The notes under the pieces: model-generated
What the model was told of the DNA's origin: nothing
What the model saw: the letters and a program-made list of their open reading frames with translations, nothing else
The model's database searches: none
In this document: positions 25,768-33,516 of the stretch, one piece after another
Layout: every line of letters starts with the position of its first letter
How positions within the stretch are numbered: the stretch's first letter is position 1
Source of the DNA: an uncultured Eubacterium sp.
Lineage (GTDB): Bacteria; Bacillota; Clostridia; Oscillospirales; Acutalibacteraceae
DNA: 64,000 bases
Direction: 5' to 3'
NCBI GenBank assembly: GCA_934561395.1
Contig: CAKTGF010000002.1
Location: forward strand, 1-64,000
Translations under genes and position numbers: made by a program

Positions 25768-27240
25768 ATGAACGGTTCAGTTATTCGCAGAATTTTAGGA
25801 TATGTATTGGTGTTGGAGGCGGCGCTTATGCTGCTGCCTTGTGCCGTTGCGCTCTATTACGGCGAGCAGCAGGGCCTTGCATACCTTGAAACAGCGGCGG
25901 CTATAGGTTTAATCGGTGCCGCACTTGCATACAGAAAACCGAAAATAAGCGTTTTCTATTTAAAGGAGGGCTGTGTTGCCACGGCGCTTAGCTGGATTGT
26001 GCTTAGTATTTGCGGCAGCCTGCCGTTTATTATAACAGGGGAAATCCCCAATTTTACCAACGCTCTTTTTGAAACCGTTTCCGGCTTTACCACCACAGGC
26101 GCAAGCATTTTAAGCGATGTGGAGGCACTGTCAAAATGCTCTCTTTTTTGGCGCAGCTTTACCCACTGGATTGGCGGAATGGGCGTTTTGGTGTTCATTT
26201 TGGCTGTTGTTCCTCTTAGCGGCGGCTCAAACATCAATATTCTTAAGGCTGAAAGCCCCGGTCCCTCCGTTGGCAAAATAGTTCCCCAAATGCGTAAAAC
26301 CGCAAGGATACTTTACTACATTTACTTTGGTATGACCGCCCTGGAGATTGCTTTTCTTGTTGCAGGCAAAATGCCGTTTTTCGATGCGGTTACCATTTCC
26401 TTCGGCACTGCCGGCACAGGCGGCTTTGGCATTAAAAACGACAGCGTTGCAGGCTATTCCGATTATCTTCAATGGGTGGTAACGGTGTTTATGCTGCTTT
26501 TCGGCGTTAATTTCAACGCCTACTACCTGCTTTTGTTCAGGCAGTTCAGAAAGGCTGTTTCCATGGAGGAGGTAAGGTGGTATTTTATAACCGTTTTTGC
26601 CTCAATAGGTATAGTATTTGTTAATGTATATAATATGTATAGTACCGCAGAGCAGGCACTTTCAAAATCGGCGTTTCAGGTGGCGTCCATTATTACCACC
26701 ACAGGCTATTCAACCACCGATTTCGACACCTGGCCCGTTAACGCAAAGCTTGTTTTGGTTTTGCTTATGTTTGTGGGCGCATGTGCAGGCAGCACCGGCG
26801 GCGGAATAAAGGTTTCAAGGCTTATTGTGGCGTTTAAATCGGTGTTTAAGGAATTTAAATCATATATTCACCCAAAAAGCGTAAGCAAAATTAAGCTTGA
26901 CGGCAAGCCCGTTGAGCACGAGGTTGTAAGGAGCACCAATGTTTACTTAATCACATTTTTGGCGCTGTTTGTTACCTCGGTGTTTATTGTATCGTTTGAG
27001 GATAATGATCTTGTAACCAACTTTACCGCCGTTGCAGCAACGATAAACAACATAGGTCCCGGCCTTGAAATAGTGGGCCCCACAAAGAATTTTGCGTTTT
27101 TAAGCGACCTTTCAAAATATGTGCTTATATTTGATATGCTTGCAGGCAGGCTTGAATTGTTCCCCCTGCTTATTATGGTTAACCCGTCTATGTGGCTTGA
27201 GGTTATAAGGCACAGGGGCAGCAGGCGCAGGCTTAAATAA
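25768..27240 (+). CDS. trkH: Trk potassium uptake membrane subunit TrkH
   Basis: 490 aa, about ten hydrophobic helices. The four selectivity-filter repeats are recognisable: SGFTTTGAS (about 109), GTAGTGGFG (about 212), TTTGYSTTD (about 312) and ATINNIGPG (about 420). It forms the K+ pore and needs TrkA, encoded just upstream. Confidence 0.94.
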   Translation: MNGSVIRRILGYVLVLEAALMLLPCAVALYYGEQQGLAYLETAAAIGLIGAALAYRKPKISVFYLKEGCVATALSWIVLSICGSLPFIITGEIPNFTNALFETVSGFTTTGASILSDVEALSKCSLFWRSFTHWIGGMGVLVFILAVVPLSGGSNINILKAESPGPSVGKIVPQMRKTARILYYIYFGMTALEIAFLVAGKMPFFDAVTISFGTAGTGGFGIKNDSVAGYSDYLQWVVTVFMLLFGVNFNAYYLLLFRQFRKAVSMEEVRWYFITVFASIGIVFVNVYNMYSTAEQALSKSAFQVASIITTTGYSTTDFDTWPVNAKLVLVLLMFVGACAGSTGGGIKVSRLIVAFKSVFKEFKSYIHPKSVSKIKLDGKPVEHEVVRSTNVYLITFLALFVTSVFIVSFEDNDLVTNFTAVAATINNIGPGLEIVGPTKNFAFLSDLSKYVLIFDMLAGRLELFPLLIMVNPSMWLEVIRHRGSRRRLK

Positions 27241-27249
27241 TAATTTTTC

Positions 27250-27278
27250 TTGACAAACGGAAAAATCATTGATATAAT
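27250..27278 (+). promoter_or_regulatory. Consensus promoter of rpsF-ssb-rpsR
   Basis: TTGACA (27250-27255), 17-bp spacer, TATAAT (27273-27278): perfect sigma-A boxes starting 9 nt after the trkH stop. Confidence 0.93.
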
Positions 27279-27281
27279 ATC

Positions 27282-27345
27282 AAGGCTTGAAGTATGTCAA
27301 GCAATATCCTTGCGCAAGGAAAATTGCGCCAAATGTCCAGAAGGA
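27282..27345 (+). promoter_or_regulatory. rpsF leader with two hairpins (possible S6:S18 autoregulatory leader)
   Basis: The 5' UTR contains GCTTGA-agtatg-TCAAGC and GCGCAA-ggaaaa-TTGCGC hairpins before the SD GGAGG. In many bacteria the S6:S18 complex represses this operon by binding its leader. I could not locate the described bulge motif with confidence. Confidence 0.4.
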
Positions 27346-27356
27346 GGTGCTGAAGA

Positions 27357-27647
27357 ATGGCATTAAGAAACTATGAAATCGTTATGGTTTATTCACTTTC
27401 AAAGGGTGAAGAGGCAGTTGCTGCTTTAAAAACAAAGTTCACTGACCTCATTTCTAAGAATGGCACTCTTGGCGAAGTTGAGGAGTGGGGCAAGAGAAAG
27501 CTTGCTTACCCAATCAACTACGAAACAGAGGGTTACTACGTTCTTATCAACTTCTCATCAGAAGATGATTTCCCTGCAGAGCTTGACCGTGTAATCAACA
27601 TTACAGACGGCGTTCTCCGTTCACTCATCATTGCAAAGGGTGAATAA
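27357..27647 (+). CDS. rpsF: 30S ribosomal protein S6
   Basis: 96 aa. NYEIVMVYS at the N-terminus and GKRKLAYPI are typical of S6. It binds 16S rRNA with S18. SD AAGGAGG precedes the ATG. First gene of rpsF-ssb-rpsR behind a consensus promoter. Confidence 0.97.
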   Translation: MALRNYEIVMVYSLSKGEEAVAALKTKFTDLISKNGTLGEVEEWGKRKLAYPINYETEGYYVLINFSSEDDFPAELDRVINITDGVLRSLIIAKGE

Positions 27648-27658
27648 GGAGGTAGCTT

Positions 27659-28093
27659 ATGATTAACACAGTAGCTTTAATGGGCAGGCTCACATTTGAG
27701 CCGGAGCTCAGGACCACACCGTCAGGTGTATCGGTTCTTCGCTTTCAAATCGCTTGCGACAGGAATTTCCAAAGAGCAGGCGCTGAAAGACAGGCTGATT
27801 TTATCGACTGTGTAGCTTGGCGCCAAACCGCAGAATTTATCAGCCGTTATTTCCATAAGGGCTCAATGATTGCGGTTGAGGGCTCAATCCAAACAAGCAG
27901 CTATACCGACAAGAACGGTCAAAACAGAAAACAAGTTGAGGTTGTTGCAAATCAGGTTTCATTCTGTGGCGGCAAGAACGAAAATAACGGCGGTCAAAGC
28001 CAAAATTTCGCTCAGCCTGCACCCAGCTATGCAAGCGCTGATAACAGCGATTTTGAAGAAATCGTTGATGATGACGACGACCTTCCATTCTAA
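27659..28093 (+). CDS. ssb: Single-stranded DNA-binding protein
   Basis: 144 aa. An N-terminal OB fold (about 1-105, [38 protein letters not shown]) is followed by a Gln/Asn-rich linker and the acidic C-terminal tip DDDDLPF that recruits replication and repair partners. Located between rpsF and rpsR, as in most Firmicutes. Confidence 0.97.
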   Translation: MINTVALMGRLTFEPELRTTPSGVSVLRFQIACDRNFQRAGAERQADFIDCVAWRQTAEFISRYFHKGSMIAVEGSIQTSSYTDKNGQNRKQVEVVANQVSFCGGKNENNGGQSQNFAQPAPSYASADNSDFEEIVDDDDDLPF

Positions 28094-28125
28094 GAATTCA
28101 CTATACTCACAAAGGAGGAAAAACC

Positions 28126-28359
28126 ATGGCTTACGTTAAAGGTCAAAGAAAAAGCCGCAGAAAGGTTTGCCAATTCTGCGTAGAAAAGGCTGATGAAATC
28201 GACTACAAGGATGTTGCAAAACTCAGAAAGTTCGTTTCTGAAAGATCAAAGATTCTTCCACGCCGTGTAACAGGAACATGTGCTAAGCACCAAAGAGAGC
28301 TTACCACAGCTATTAAAAGAGCTCGTCATCTTGCTCTTCTTCCTTACACATCAGACTAA
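28126..28359 (+). CDS. rpsR: 30S ribosomal protein S18
   Basis: 77 aa, basic. [23 protein letters not shown] and [20 protein letters not shown] S18 segments are intact; a pair of Cys residues near position 17-20 (CQFC) suggests a zinc-binding S18 variant. Last gene of the operon, with a terminator at 28381-28411. Confidence 0.97.
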   Translation: MAYVKGQRKSRRKVCQFCVEKADEIDYKDVAKLRKFVSERSKILPRRVTGTCAKHQRELTTAIKRARHLALLPYTSD

Positions 28360-28380
28360 TAGGCAAAATGCAAAAATTGA

Positions 28381-28411
28381 GCGTATCCTTTTTTAAAGGG
28401 TACGCTTTTTG
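28381..28411 (+). terminator. Terminator after rpsR
   Basis: GCGTATCC...GGGTACGC stem followed by TTTTTG. Confidence 0.88.
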
Positions 28412-28444
28412 TTTTGCCTTAATGTGTTTTTAACTGAAATAATA

Positions 28445-28474
28445 CAAAAAAATAAGGCCCGGTAAAACCGAGCC
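28445..28474 (-). terminator. Terminator after rpmA
   Basis: Minus strand stem GGCTCGGT/ACCGGGCC followed by TTATTTTTTT, just past the rpmA stop. Confidence 0.85.
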
Positions 28475-28489
28475 TTTAATTAGCTGTTA

Positions 28490-28774
28490 TTACTGCTCAA
28501 CAGGGTAAACAGAAACCTTTTTTCTATCCTTGCCCATTTTCTCAAATCTAACGGTGCCGTCGATAAGAGCAAAAAGTGTGTCATCAGAGCCGATGCCAAC
28601 ATTGTTGCCGGGATGAATGTGAGTTCCTCTTTGACGATAAAGGATGTTGCCTGCAAGAACGAATTGACCGTCAGCTCTCTTTGCGCCAAGGCGCTTTGAT
28701 TCTGAATCACGGCCGTTCTTTGTAGAACCCATACCTTTCTTATGAGCGAAAAGCTGTAAATCTAACTTAAGCAT
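28490..28774 (-). CDS. rpmA: 50S ribosomal protein L27, Prp-processed type
   Basis: 94 aa. The extension [10 protein letters not shown] precedes [14 protein letters not shown]. This is the Firmicutes L27 form in which Prp removes the first residues so the mature N-terminal tail can reach the peptidyl-transferase centre. The prp gene lies directly upstream and overlaps by 8 nt. SD GAGGTG. Confidence 0.97.
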   Translation of the reverse strand: MLKLDLQLFAHKKGMGSTKNGRDSESKRLGAKRADGQFVLAGNILYRQRGTHIHPGNNVGIGSDDTLFALIDGTVRFEKMGKDRKKVSVYPVEQ

Positions 28775-29081
28775 TGTTACACCTCACTTTAATGTTTTGG
28801 GGATATTTCTTTTCAAGCTCGGTTAAATGAAGCTTTAACCCTTTCAGAATATCCTGTGCGTATTCAGGCGATGCGTTAATTTCAACCCTCATATAACCGT
28901 TTGTTGCCGCAGTGTCTGCGTCCAACTTAATAACATCGGTTATAGTGTTTGCTGCCATATAGCAGGCACTTGAAACAAAGGCGCATATAATATCCTCTCC
29001 GTTGGGAGCGCTGTTTGAATGGCCCTTGCATTCAAAGCCGGTCAATAAACCGTCGCACTGTGAAAAATTAATTATAATCAT
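28767..29081 (-). CDS. prp: Ribosomal-processing cysteine protease Prp
   Basis: 104 aa. The catalytic pair is visible as His21 (KGHSN) and Cys33 ([11 protein letters not shown]) in the YsxB/Prp fold. It cleaves the N-terminal extension of L27, encoded immediately downstream with overlapping ends. It sits between rplU and rpmA, the standard order. Confidence 0.93.
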   Translation of the reverse strand: MIIINFSQCDGLLTGFECKGHSNSAPNGEDIICAFVSSACYMAANTITDVIKLDADTAATNGYMRVEINASPEYAQDILKGLKLHLTELEKKYPQNIKVRCNNA

Positions 29082-29086
29082 TTGAA

Positions 29087-29395
29087 TTATGCGTTAATTT
29101 TGGTAATCTCAACCTTTGTGTATGGCTGACGATGACCCATCTTGCGCTTTTCATTCTTCTTTGGCTTGTAGGTGAAAACAGTAATTTTCTTGCCCTTGCC
29201 GTTTTTGATAGCCTTAGCGGTAACTGTTGCCTTTTCAGCGTCCTTGCCTGCCTTGAAGCCCTTGTCTGTGCTTACTGCGAGAACATTGTCAAATGTGATT
29301 TTCTCGTCAGCCTCAACATCAAGCTTTTCAATGTAGAGCACATCGCCCTCAGCAACCTTGTATTGCTTTCCGCCTGTTACGATAACTGCGTACAT
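29087..29395 (-). CDS. rplU: 50S ribosomal protein L21
   Basis: 102 aa. [18 protein letters not shown] and [19 protein letters not shown] are the L21 hallmarks. First gene of rplU-prp-rpmA. SD GAAGGAGAAA precedes the ATG. Confidence 0.97.
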   Translation of the reverse strand: MYAVIVTGGKQYKVAEGDVLYIEKLDVEADEKITFDNVLAVSTDKGFKAGKDAEKATVTAKAIKNGKGKKITVFTYKPKKNEKRKMGHRQPYTKVEITKINA

Positions 29396-29478
29396 AGTCT
29401 TTCTCCTTCATAAGTCTCGCTACGATAGGCGCATGCACAACGGTGCACAACTTGTCAGCCCATAATATGCGGCTTAAT
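29396..29478 (-). promoter_or_regulatory. L21 leader region
   Basis: The minus-strand 5' UTR holds GTGCACCGTTGTGCATGCGCC and a GGGCTGAC...GCGAGAC-type segment, the position and size of the L21 leader element known in Firmicutes. The detailed fold was not verified. Confidence 0.5.
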
Positions 29479-29479
29479 T

Positions 29480-29507
29480 ATTATAACAGAATATTATAAA
29501 AAGTCAA
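29480..29507 (-). promoter_or_regulatory. Promoter of rplU-prp-rpmA
   Basis: Minus strand TTGACT (29502-29507), 16-bp spacer, TATAAT (29480-29485). Confidence 0.75.
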
Positions 29508-29514
29508 GACTTTT

Positions 29515-29730
29515 TTATTTGTTGGTTTTAGGGTTGTTTGTTCTGCCAAGGATATAATCGGTGGAAACATTGTAAAAATCTGCAAGCCTCAGCAAATGCT
29601 CAAGAGGAATGTTTTGAAAACCACGCTCGTAGCGTGAGTAAACGGTCTGCTTTATGCCAAGCATTTGGGCTATTTCTGACTGCTTTAAATCCTTGTCCTC
29701 CCTTAAATCTCTTAAACGCTGAAAATACAT
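29515..29730 (-). CDS. XRE-family helix-turn-helix regulator
   Basis: 71 aa from ATG 29730 (SD AGGA 8 nt before). Almost the whole protein is an HTH_3 domain: LRDLREDKDLKQSEIAQMLG, then KQTVYSRYERG (recognition helix) and LADFYNVSTDYILGRT. No partner domain. It is divergent from a small membrane protein gene at 29851, and TAGTACT repeats in between could be its operator. Confidence 0.9.
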   Translation of the reverse strand: MYFQRLRDLREDKDLKQSEIAQMLGIKQTVYSRYERGFQNIPLEHLLRLADFYNVSTDYILGRTNNPKTNK

Positions 29731-29752
29731 TTTCAATCATCCTAACACTGAT

Positions 29753-29804
29753 TAGTACTATTGACTTTATCACAGTATTGTGCTAATATAGTTTGCGTAG
29801 TACT
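29753..29804. promoter_or_regulatory. Divergent control region with two TAGTACT sites and a promoter
   Basis: TAGTACT occurs at 29753-29759 and 29798-29804. They flank a plus-strand promoter with TTGACT (29761-29766), 17 bp, extended -10 TGC-TAATAT (29784-29789). The arrangement suits repression by the XRE protein. Confidence 0.45.
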
Positions 29805-29850
29805 TATAAGTGCTATACAAGCTTATAAAACAGTGAAAGAGGTAATTTTT

Positions 29851-30168
29851 ATGAGATGGGGAATTTTTTCAAGAATAGCTGCGATTTTGTTTATGATTAT
29901 GGGAACAATCGCTTCTGCCTGCGGAGGCGTCCTTATAGCTCAACAGGGAAAACAAGTTAAATATGCTGCCACAGCTGCTGTTCAGGCAGGCAGCTCATTC
30001 AACAATGTTATAGTGGGCATTATTGTTGCTTTTTTGGGAGTTGGCATTTCGCTGGTTATCGGCTGCGCTTTAATGCTGCGTGCCGAGGCCTTTGATAATA
30101 TGAAAGCCCAAAACGAGCTGCTAAAGGATATTTTAAAGGCTGAAAGCGAAAGCCCGGCGGAGCAATAA
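29851..30168 (+). CDS. Small two-TM membrane protein, unknown function
   Basis: 105 aa from ATG 29851, with SD AGAGGT 8 nt upstream. The open frame starts further left but lacks an SD there. Two hydrophobic helices (about 5-32 and 48-75) are joined by a short loop, and the C-terminal ~30 residues are charged and soluble. No family recognised. Divergent from the XRE regulator, which may control it. Confidence 0.7.
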   Translation: MRWGIFSRIAAILFMIMGTIASACGGVLIAQQGKQVKYAATAAVQAGSSFNNVIVGIIVAFLGVGISLVIGCALMLRAEAFDNMKAQNELLKDILKAESESPAEQ

Positions 30169-30201
30169 ACAGAGTATTAGCAGGCATATAAAAATTAATA
30201 C

Positions 30202-30230
30202 TTTACAAATTGCGGCTATTGTGCTATAAT
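30202..30230 (+). promoter_or_regulatory. Promoter of rpsO
   Basis: TTTACA (30202-30207), 17 bp, extended -10 TGC-TATAAT (30225-30230). Confidence 0.82.
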
Positions 30231-30260
30231 CCATTTGCTGTATGCGATTGACTCGGTTTT

Positions 30261-30293
30261 GGGTGTAAGCTATTAAATAGCGTTCACCTACCC
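30261..30293 (+). promoter_or_regulatory. rpsO leader hairpin
   Basis: GGGTG-taa-GCTATT...ATAGC-gtt-CACCTACCC forms a two-part stem in the 5' UTR. S15 commonly autoregulates through its leader; binding here is not shown. Confidence 0.45.
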
Positions 30294-30340
30294 ACTACTG
30301 TGTTTTTTGCAATGCAAATATTTTAATGAGGTGAAAGATT

Positions 30341-30631
30341 ATGACACAGGCAGAAAAGCAAGCAATTATTGCAGAATATGCTACACACGAGGGCGACACA
30401 GGTTCAGCTCAGGTTCAGGTTGCAGTTCTCACTAAGAGAATTAACGAGCTTACCGAGCACCTTAAGGTTCACAAGAAGGACCACCACTCACGCCGTGGTC
30501 TTCTTAAGATGGTAGGTCACAGAAGAAACCTTCTTGCTTACATCTATAAGAAGGATGTTAACGAGTATCGTCAGCTTATCGCTAAGCTTGGTATCCGTAA
30601 CACACTCGAGCGTAACGTAGCAGAGGACTAA
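30341..30631 (+). CDS. rpsO: 30S ribosomal protein S15
   Basis: 96 aa (unusually long by a few residues). [42 protein letters not shown] are S15 signatures. SD GAGGTG. It is followed by a terminator and then pnp, the classical rpsO-pnp order. Confidence 0.97.
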   Translation: MTQAEKQAIIAEYATHEGDTGSAQVQVAVLTKRINELTEHLKVHKKDHHSRRGLLKMVGHRRNLLAYIYKKDVNEYRQLIAKLGIRNTLERNVAED

Positions 30632-30639
30632 TTAAATGC

Positions 30640-30668
30640 GGCAGGTGATTAATTTCGCCTGCCTTGTT
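30640..30668 (+). terminator. Terminator after rpsO
   Basis: GGCAGGTGA-ttaat-TTCGCCTGCC stem (one G-U) followed by TTGTTT; probably leaky, letting some reads into pnp. Confidence 0.75.
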
Positions 30669-30685
30669 TACATTTTGTAGGTTTC

Positions 30686-30768
30686 AATAGGAGGAACACA
30701 AAATAGTAGTAAATTGAGAATATAATGGCTATTGTATTTTGAATTTATTACTATGTTGTCCTCCTATT
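30686..30768 (+). promoter_or_regulatory. Long imperfect hairpin upstream of pnp
   Basis: AATAGGAGGA at the left pairs with TCCTCCTATT at the right, continuing inward with ATAGTAGTAAATT / AATTTATTACTAT, so the whole 83-nt segment is one long stem-loop. An SD-like GGAGG is buried in the stem and lies far from the pnp start. It resembles double-stranded leader elements cut by RNase III in pnp autoregulation of other bacteria. Confidence 0.65.
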
Positions 30769-30806
30769 AAAATAAATTAAAAATTTTAAGAAAGAGGTTT
30801 AAAGTT

Positions 30807-33002
30807 ATGTTTTTCAAGAATTTTAAAGTGTGGGAAACAGAGCTTGCAGGCAGAAAGCTTACCCTTGAAACAGGTAAGATGGCAGGCCTTGCAAACGCTT
30901 CAATTATGGCACGCTACGGCGAAACAGAGGTGCTTTGTAATGTTACAGCATCCGCTAAGCCCAGAGAGGGCGTTGATTTCTTCCCGCTCAGCGTTGATTA
31001 TGAAGAGAAAATGTATTCTGTAGGCCGTATTCCCGGCTCATTCCAGAGAAGAGAGGGCAGAGCGTCTGAAAAGGCAATCCTTACATCAAGATGCATTGAC
31101 CGCCCAATCCGTCCTTTGTTCCCAAAGGATTTAAGAAACGACTGCTCAGTTGTTGCAACAGTTATGTCTGTTGATCCTGACTGCTCACCTGAAATCACAG
31201 CAATGATTGGTGTTTCAGCAGCAATCGCTGTTTCAGATATTCCGTGGGACGGCCCTATTTCAGGCGTAAATGTCGGCCTTGTTAACGGTGAAATCGTTAT
31301 TAACCCAACACTTGAGCAAAGAGCTGTTTCAGACCTTGTTTTAACAGTTGCTTCAACCGCTGACCTTGTAGCTATGATTGAGGCAGGCGGCAACGAAATT
31401 GACGATGAAACCATGTTCAATGCCATTATGGCAGGCCACGAGGAAAACAAGAAGATTGTTAAGTTCATTCAAGGCATTGTTGATGAAATCGGCAAGCCAA
31501 AGTTTGCTTACGAGTCATCAAACCCCGACCCTGAAATTATGGCAGAGATTGAGGAGTTCTGTGTAGAAGATGTTAAGAAGGCTCTTGACACAGACGATAA
31601 AAATGTTCGTGACGAGGCGCTTCTTCCTATTTATGCCGCAGTTCACGAAAAGTTTGACGAAAGATTTGAGGGTAACGAGGCTAAGATTGACGAGATTATG
31701 TATCTTGTTCAAAAGCACGTTGTTCGTGATTGGTTGAAGAACGAGCACAAGAGAGTTGACGGCAGAGGCATTGACGAAATCCGTCCTCTTAACGCTGAAA
31801 TCGACCTTCTTTCAAGAGCACACGGCTCAGGTCTTTTCACAAGAGGTCAAACACAGGTTCTTTCAGTTACAACACTTGGCCCTATGAACGATGCACAGCA
31901 GCTTGACGGCCTTGATGAGCAAACTGAAAAGAGATACATTCATCACTACAACTTCCCGTCATACTCTGTTGGCGAAACTAAGCCGTCAAGAGGTCCGGGC
32001 AGAAGAGAAATCGGCCACGGCGCACTTGCTGAAAAGGCACTTGTTCCTGTTCTTCCCAGCGTTGACGAATTCCCTTATGCTATCCGTGTTGTATCAGAGG
32101 TTCTTTCCTCTAACGGTTCAACCTCACAGGGCTCAATCTGCGGCTCAACCCTTTCACTTATGGCTGCCGGTGTTCCTATTAAGGCACCTGTTGCAGGTAT
32201 CAGCTGCGGCCTTATCACAGGCGACGAGGGCGTTTACGGCGACTTTATGACAATGGTTGATATTCAAGGCCTTGAGGATTTCTACGGCGATATGGACTTT
32301 AAGGTTGCAGGTACCAAAAAAGGTATCACAGCAATTCAAATGGACCTTAAGGTTCACGGTCTTACTCCCGAAATCATTAAAGAGGCGTTTGCTAAAACCC
32401 ATAAGGCAAGAAATTATATTCTTGATGAAATTATGCTTCCTTGCATCAGCGAGCCCAGAAAAGAACTTTCTCCATACGCTCCTAAGATGTTTACACTTTC
32501 AATCAACCCTGAAAAGATTGGCGATGTAATCGGTAAGGGCGGCAAGGTTATCCAAGAGCTCCAGGCTGAATATGATGTTAAAATCAATATTGAGGAGGAC
32601 GGCAGAGTATTCATTTCAGGCGTTGATGCTGAAAAGTGCCAGCAGGCAGTTGAAATGGTTAAGCTTATTGCCTCCGACCCTGAGGTTGGCGCTTACTATA
32701 TGGGCGTTGTAACAAGAATTATGAGCTTTGGCGCATTTGTTGAAATTGCACCGGGCAAAGAGGGTCTTGTTCATGTATCACGCCTTGATGTTAAGAGAAC
32801 CGAAAATGTTGAGGATGTTGTTTCCGTTGGCGACCAAATCGCAGTTAAATGCATTGAAATTGATGACCAGGGCAGAATCAACCTTTCAAGAAGAGATTAT
32901 CTCATTGAGGTTGAGGGTATGGAAGCCGAAAATGTTATTGAGGATGCACCACGCAAGCCTCGCCGTGATAACAGAGGTCCACGCCGTCCCCGCAGGGATT
33001 AA
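30807..33002 (+). CDS. pnp: Polyribonucleotide nucleotidyltransferase (PNPase)
   Basis: 731 aa, full family length. Two RNase PH-like domains (about 10-230 and 320-540; LLSRAHGSGLFTRGQTQVLS, KRYIHHYNFPSYSVGE) with the all-helical linker, then KH (about 555-615, IGDVIGKGGKVI) and S1 (about 622-690, GAYYMGVVTRIMSFGAFVEI). It degrades RNA phosphorolytically. The basic C-terminal tail is Arg/Pro-rich. Start has SD AAAGAGG. Confidence 0.98.
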   Translation: MFFKNFKVWETELAGRKLTLETGKMAGLANASIMARYGETEVLCNVTASAKPREGVDFFPLSVDYEEKMYSVGRIPGSFQRREGRASEKAILTSRCIDRPIRPLFPKDLRNDCSVVATVMSVDPDCSPEITAMIGVSAAIAVSDIPWDGPISGVNVGLVNGEIVINPTLEQRAVSDLVLTVASTADLVAMIEAGGNEIDDETMFNAIMAGHEENKKIVKFIQGIVDEIGKPKFAYESSNPDPEIMAEIEEFCVEDVKKALDTDDKNVRDEALLPIYAAVHEKFDERFEGNEAKIDEIMYLVQKHVVRDWLKNEHKRVDGRGIDEIRPLNAEIDLLSRAHGSGLFTRGQTQVLSVTTLGPMNDAQQLDGLDEQTEKRYIHHYNFPSYSVGETKPSRGPGRREIGHGALAEKALVPVLPSVDEFPYAIRVVSEVLSSNGSTSQGSICGSTLSLMAAGVPIKAPVAGISCGLITGDEGVYGDFMTMVDIQGLEDFYGDMDFKVAGTKKGITAIQMDLKVHGLTPEIIKEAFAKTHKARNYILDEIMLPCISEPRKELSPYAPKMFTLSINPEKIGDVIGKGGKVIQELQAEYDVKINIEEDGRVFISGVDAEKCQQAVEMVKLIASDPEVGAYYMGVVTRIMSFGAFVEIAPGKEGLVHVSRLDVKRTENVEDVVSVGDQIAVKCIEIDDQGRINLSRRDYLIEVEGMEAENVIEDAPRKPRRDNRGPRRPRRD

Positions 33003-33023
33003 TTTGTAAATTTAAAAGTTTTT

Positions 33024-33056
33024 AAAAGAGCTTAGTTAATCCTAAGCTCTTTTTTG
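33024..33056 (+). terminator. Terminator after pnp
   Basis: AAAAGAGCTTAG-ttaatc-CTAAGCTCTTTT stem followed by TTG. Confidence 0.9.
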
Positions 33057-33115
33057 TTGACTATGGCACGGGTTTTTGATACAATCATTGGGAAATAGCT
33101 TTGGAGGTAAAAAAT

Positions 33116-33415
33116 ATGAAGATTGATATAGAAAAAACAGCCGAAAACGAAAAAAAGCCGGCTAAGCAGGCTTCAAAAACAATTATTTGGGCAATTGTTG
33201 TTAAGGTAATTGCCGTGCTTGCGTTAATCGCATCCTGCTGTGTGGGCTTTTATTTAACCACCAATTTCAGCGACGGCGCAACCAAGCTGCTTTATTTTGC
33301 AGGTGCATTTGTTGTGGGCCTTGTGCTTATGGCGGTATTAATGCTTTATGCAAACCAGGCAACGGATGTGGCAAAAATCAAAGAATACTTTCTTGACGAT
33401 GATGAAACAGAATAA
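33116..33415 (+). CDS. Small two-TM membrane protein, unknown function
   Basis: 99 aa from ATG 33116, placed 7 nt after SD GGAGGT. A Lys/Glu-rich N-terminus (about 24 aa) is followed by two transmembrane helices (about 25-48 and 58-78) and an acidic C-terminal tail. No family recognised. It stands alone between pnp and a convergent gene. Confidence 0.75.
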   Translation: MKIDIEKTAENEKKPAKQASKTIIWAIVVKVIAVLALIASCCVGFYLTTNFSDGATKLLYFAGAFVVGLVLMAVLMLYANQATDVAKIKEYFLDDDETE

Positions 33416-33437
33416 CTGTAATTAAATAATGCCATAG

Positions 33438-33456
33438 GGGCGGATATTATCCGCCC
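33438..33456. repeat. Intergenic palindrome (REP-like), copy 2
   Basis: GGGCGGATATTATCCGCCC is a perfect palindrome with no T-tract. Its core matches the palindrome at 12395-12413. Confidence 0.5.
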
Positions 33457-33467
33457 GAGGATAAACA

Positions 33468-33502
33468 AAAATAGGGCGCCCGTTAGGGTGCCCTATTTGT
33501 TT
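33468..33502. terminator. Bidirectional terminator between the two convergent genes
   Basis: AAATAGGGCGCC...GGTGCCCTATTT stem, T-rich on the right and A-rich on the left. It ends the 285-aa gene on the minus strand and can also end the upstream plus-strand gene. Confidence 0.85.
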
Positions 33503-33516
33503 TGAGTGTTTATAAA

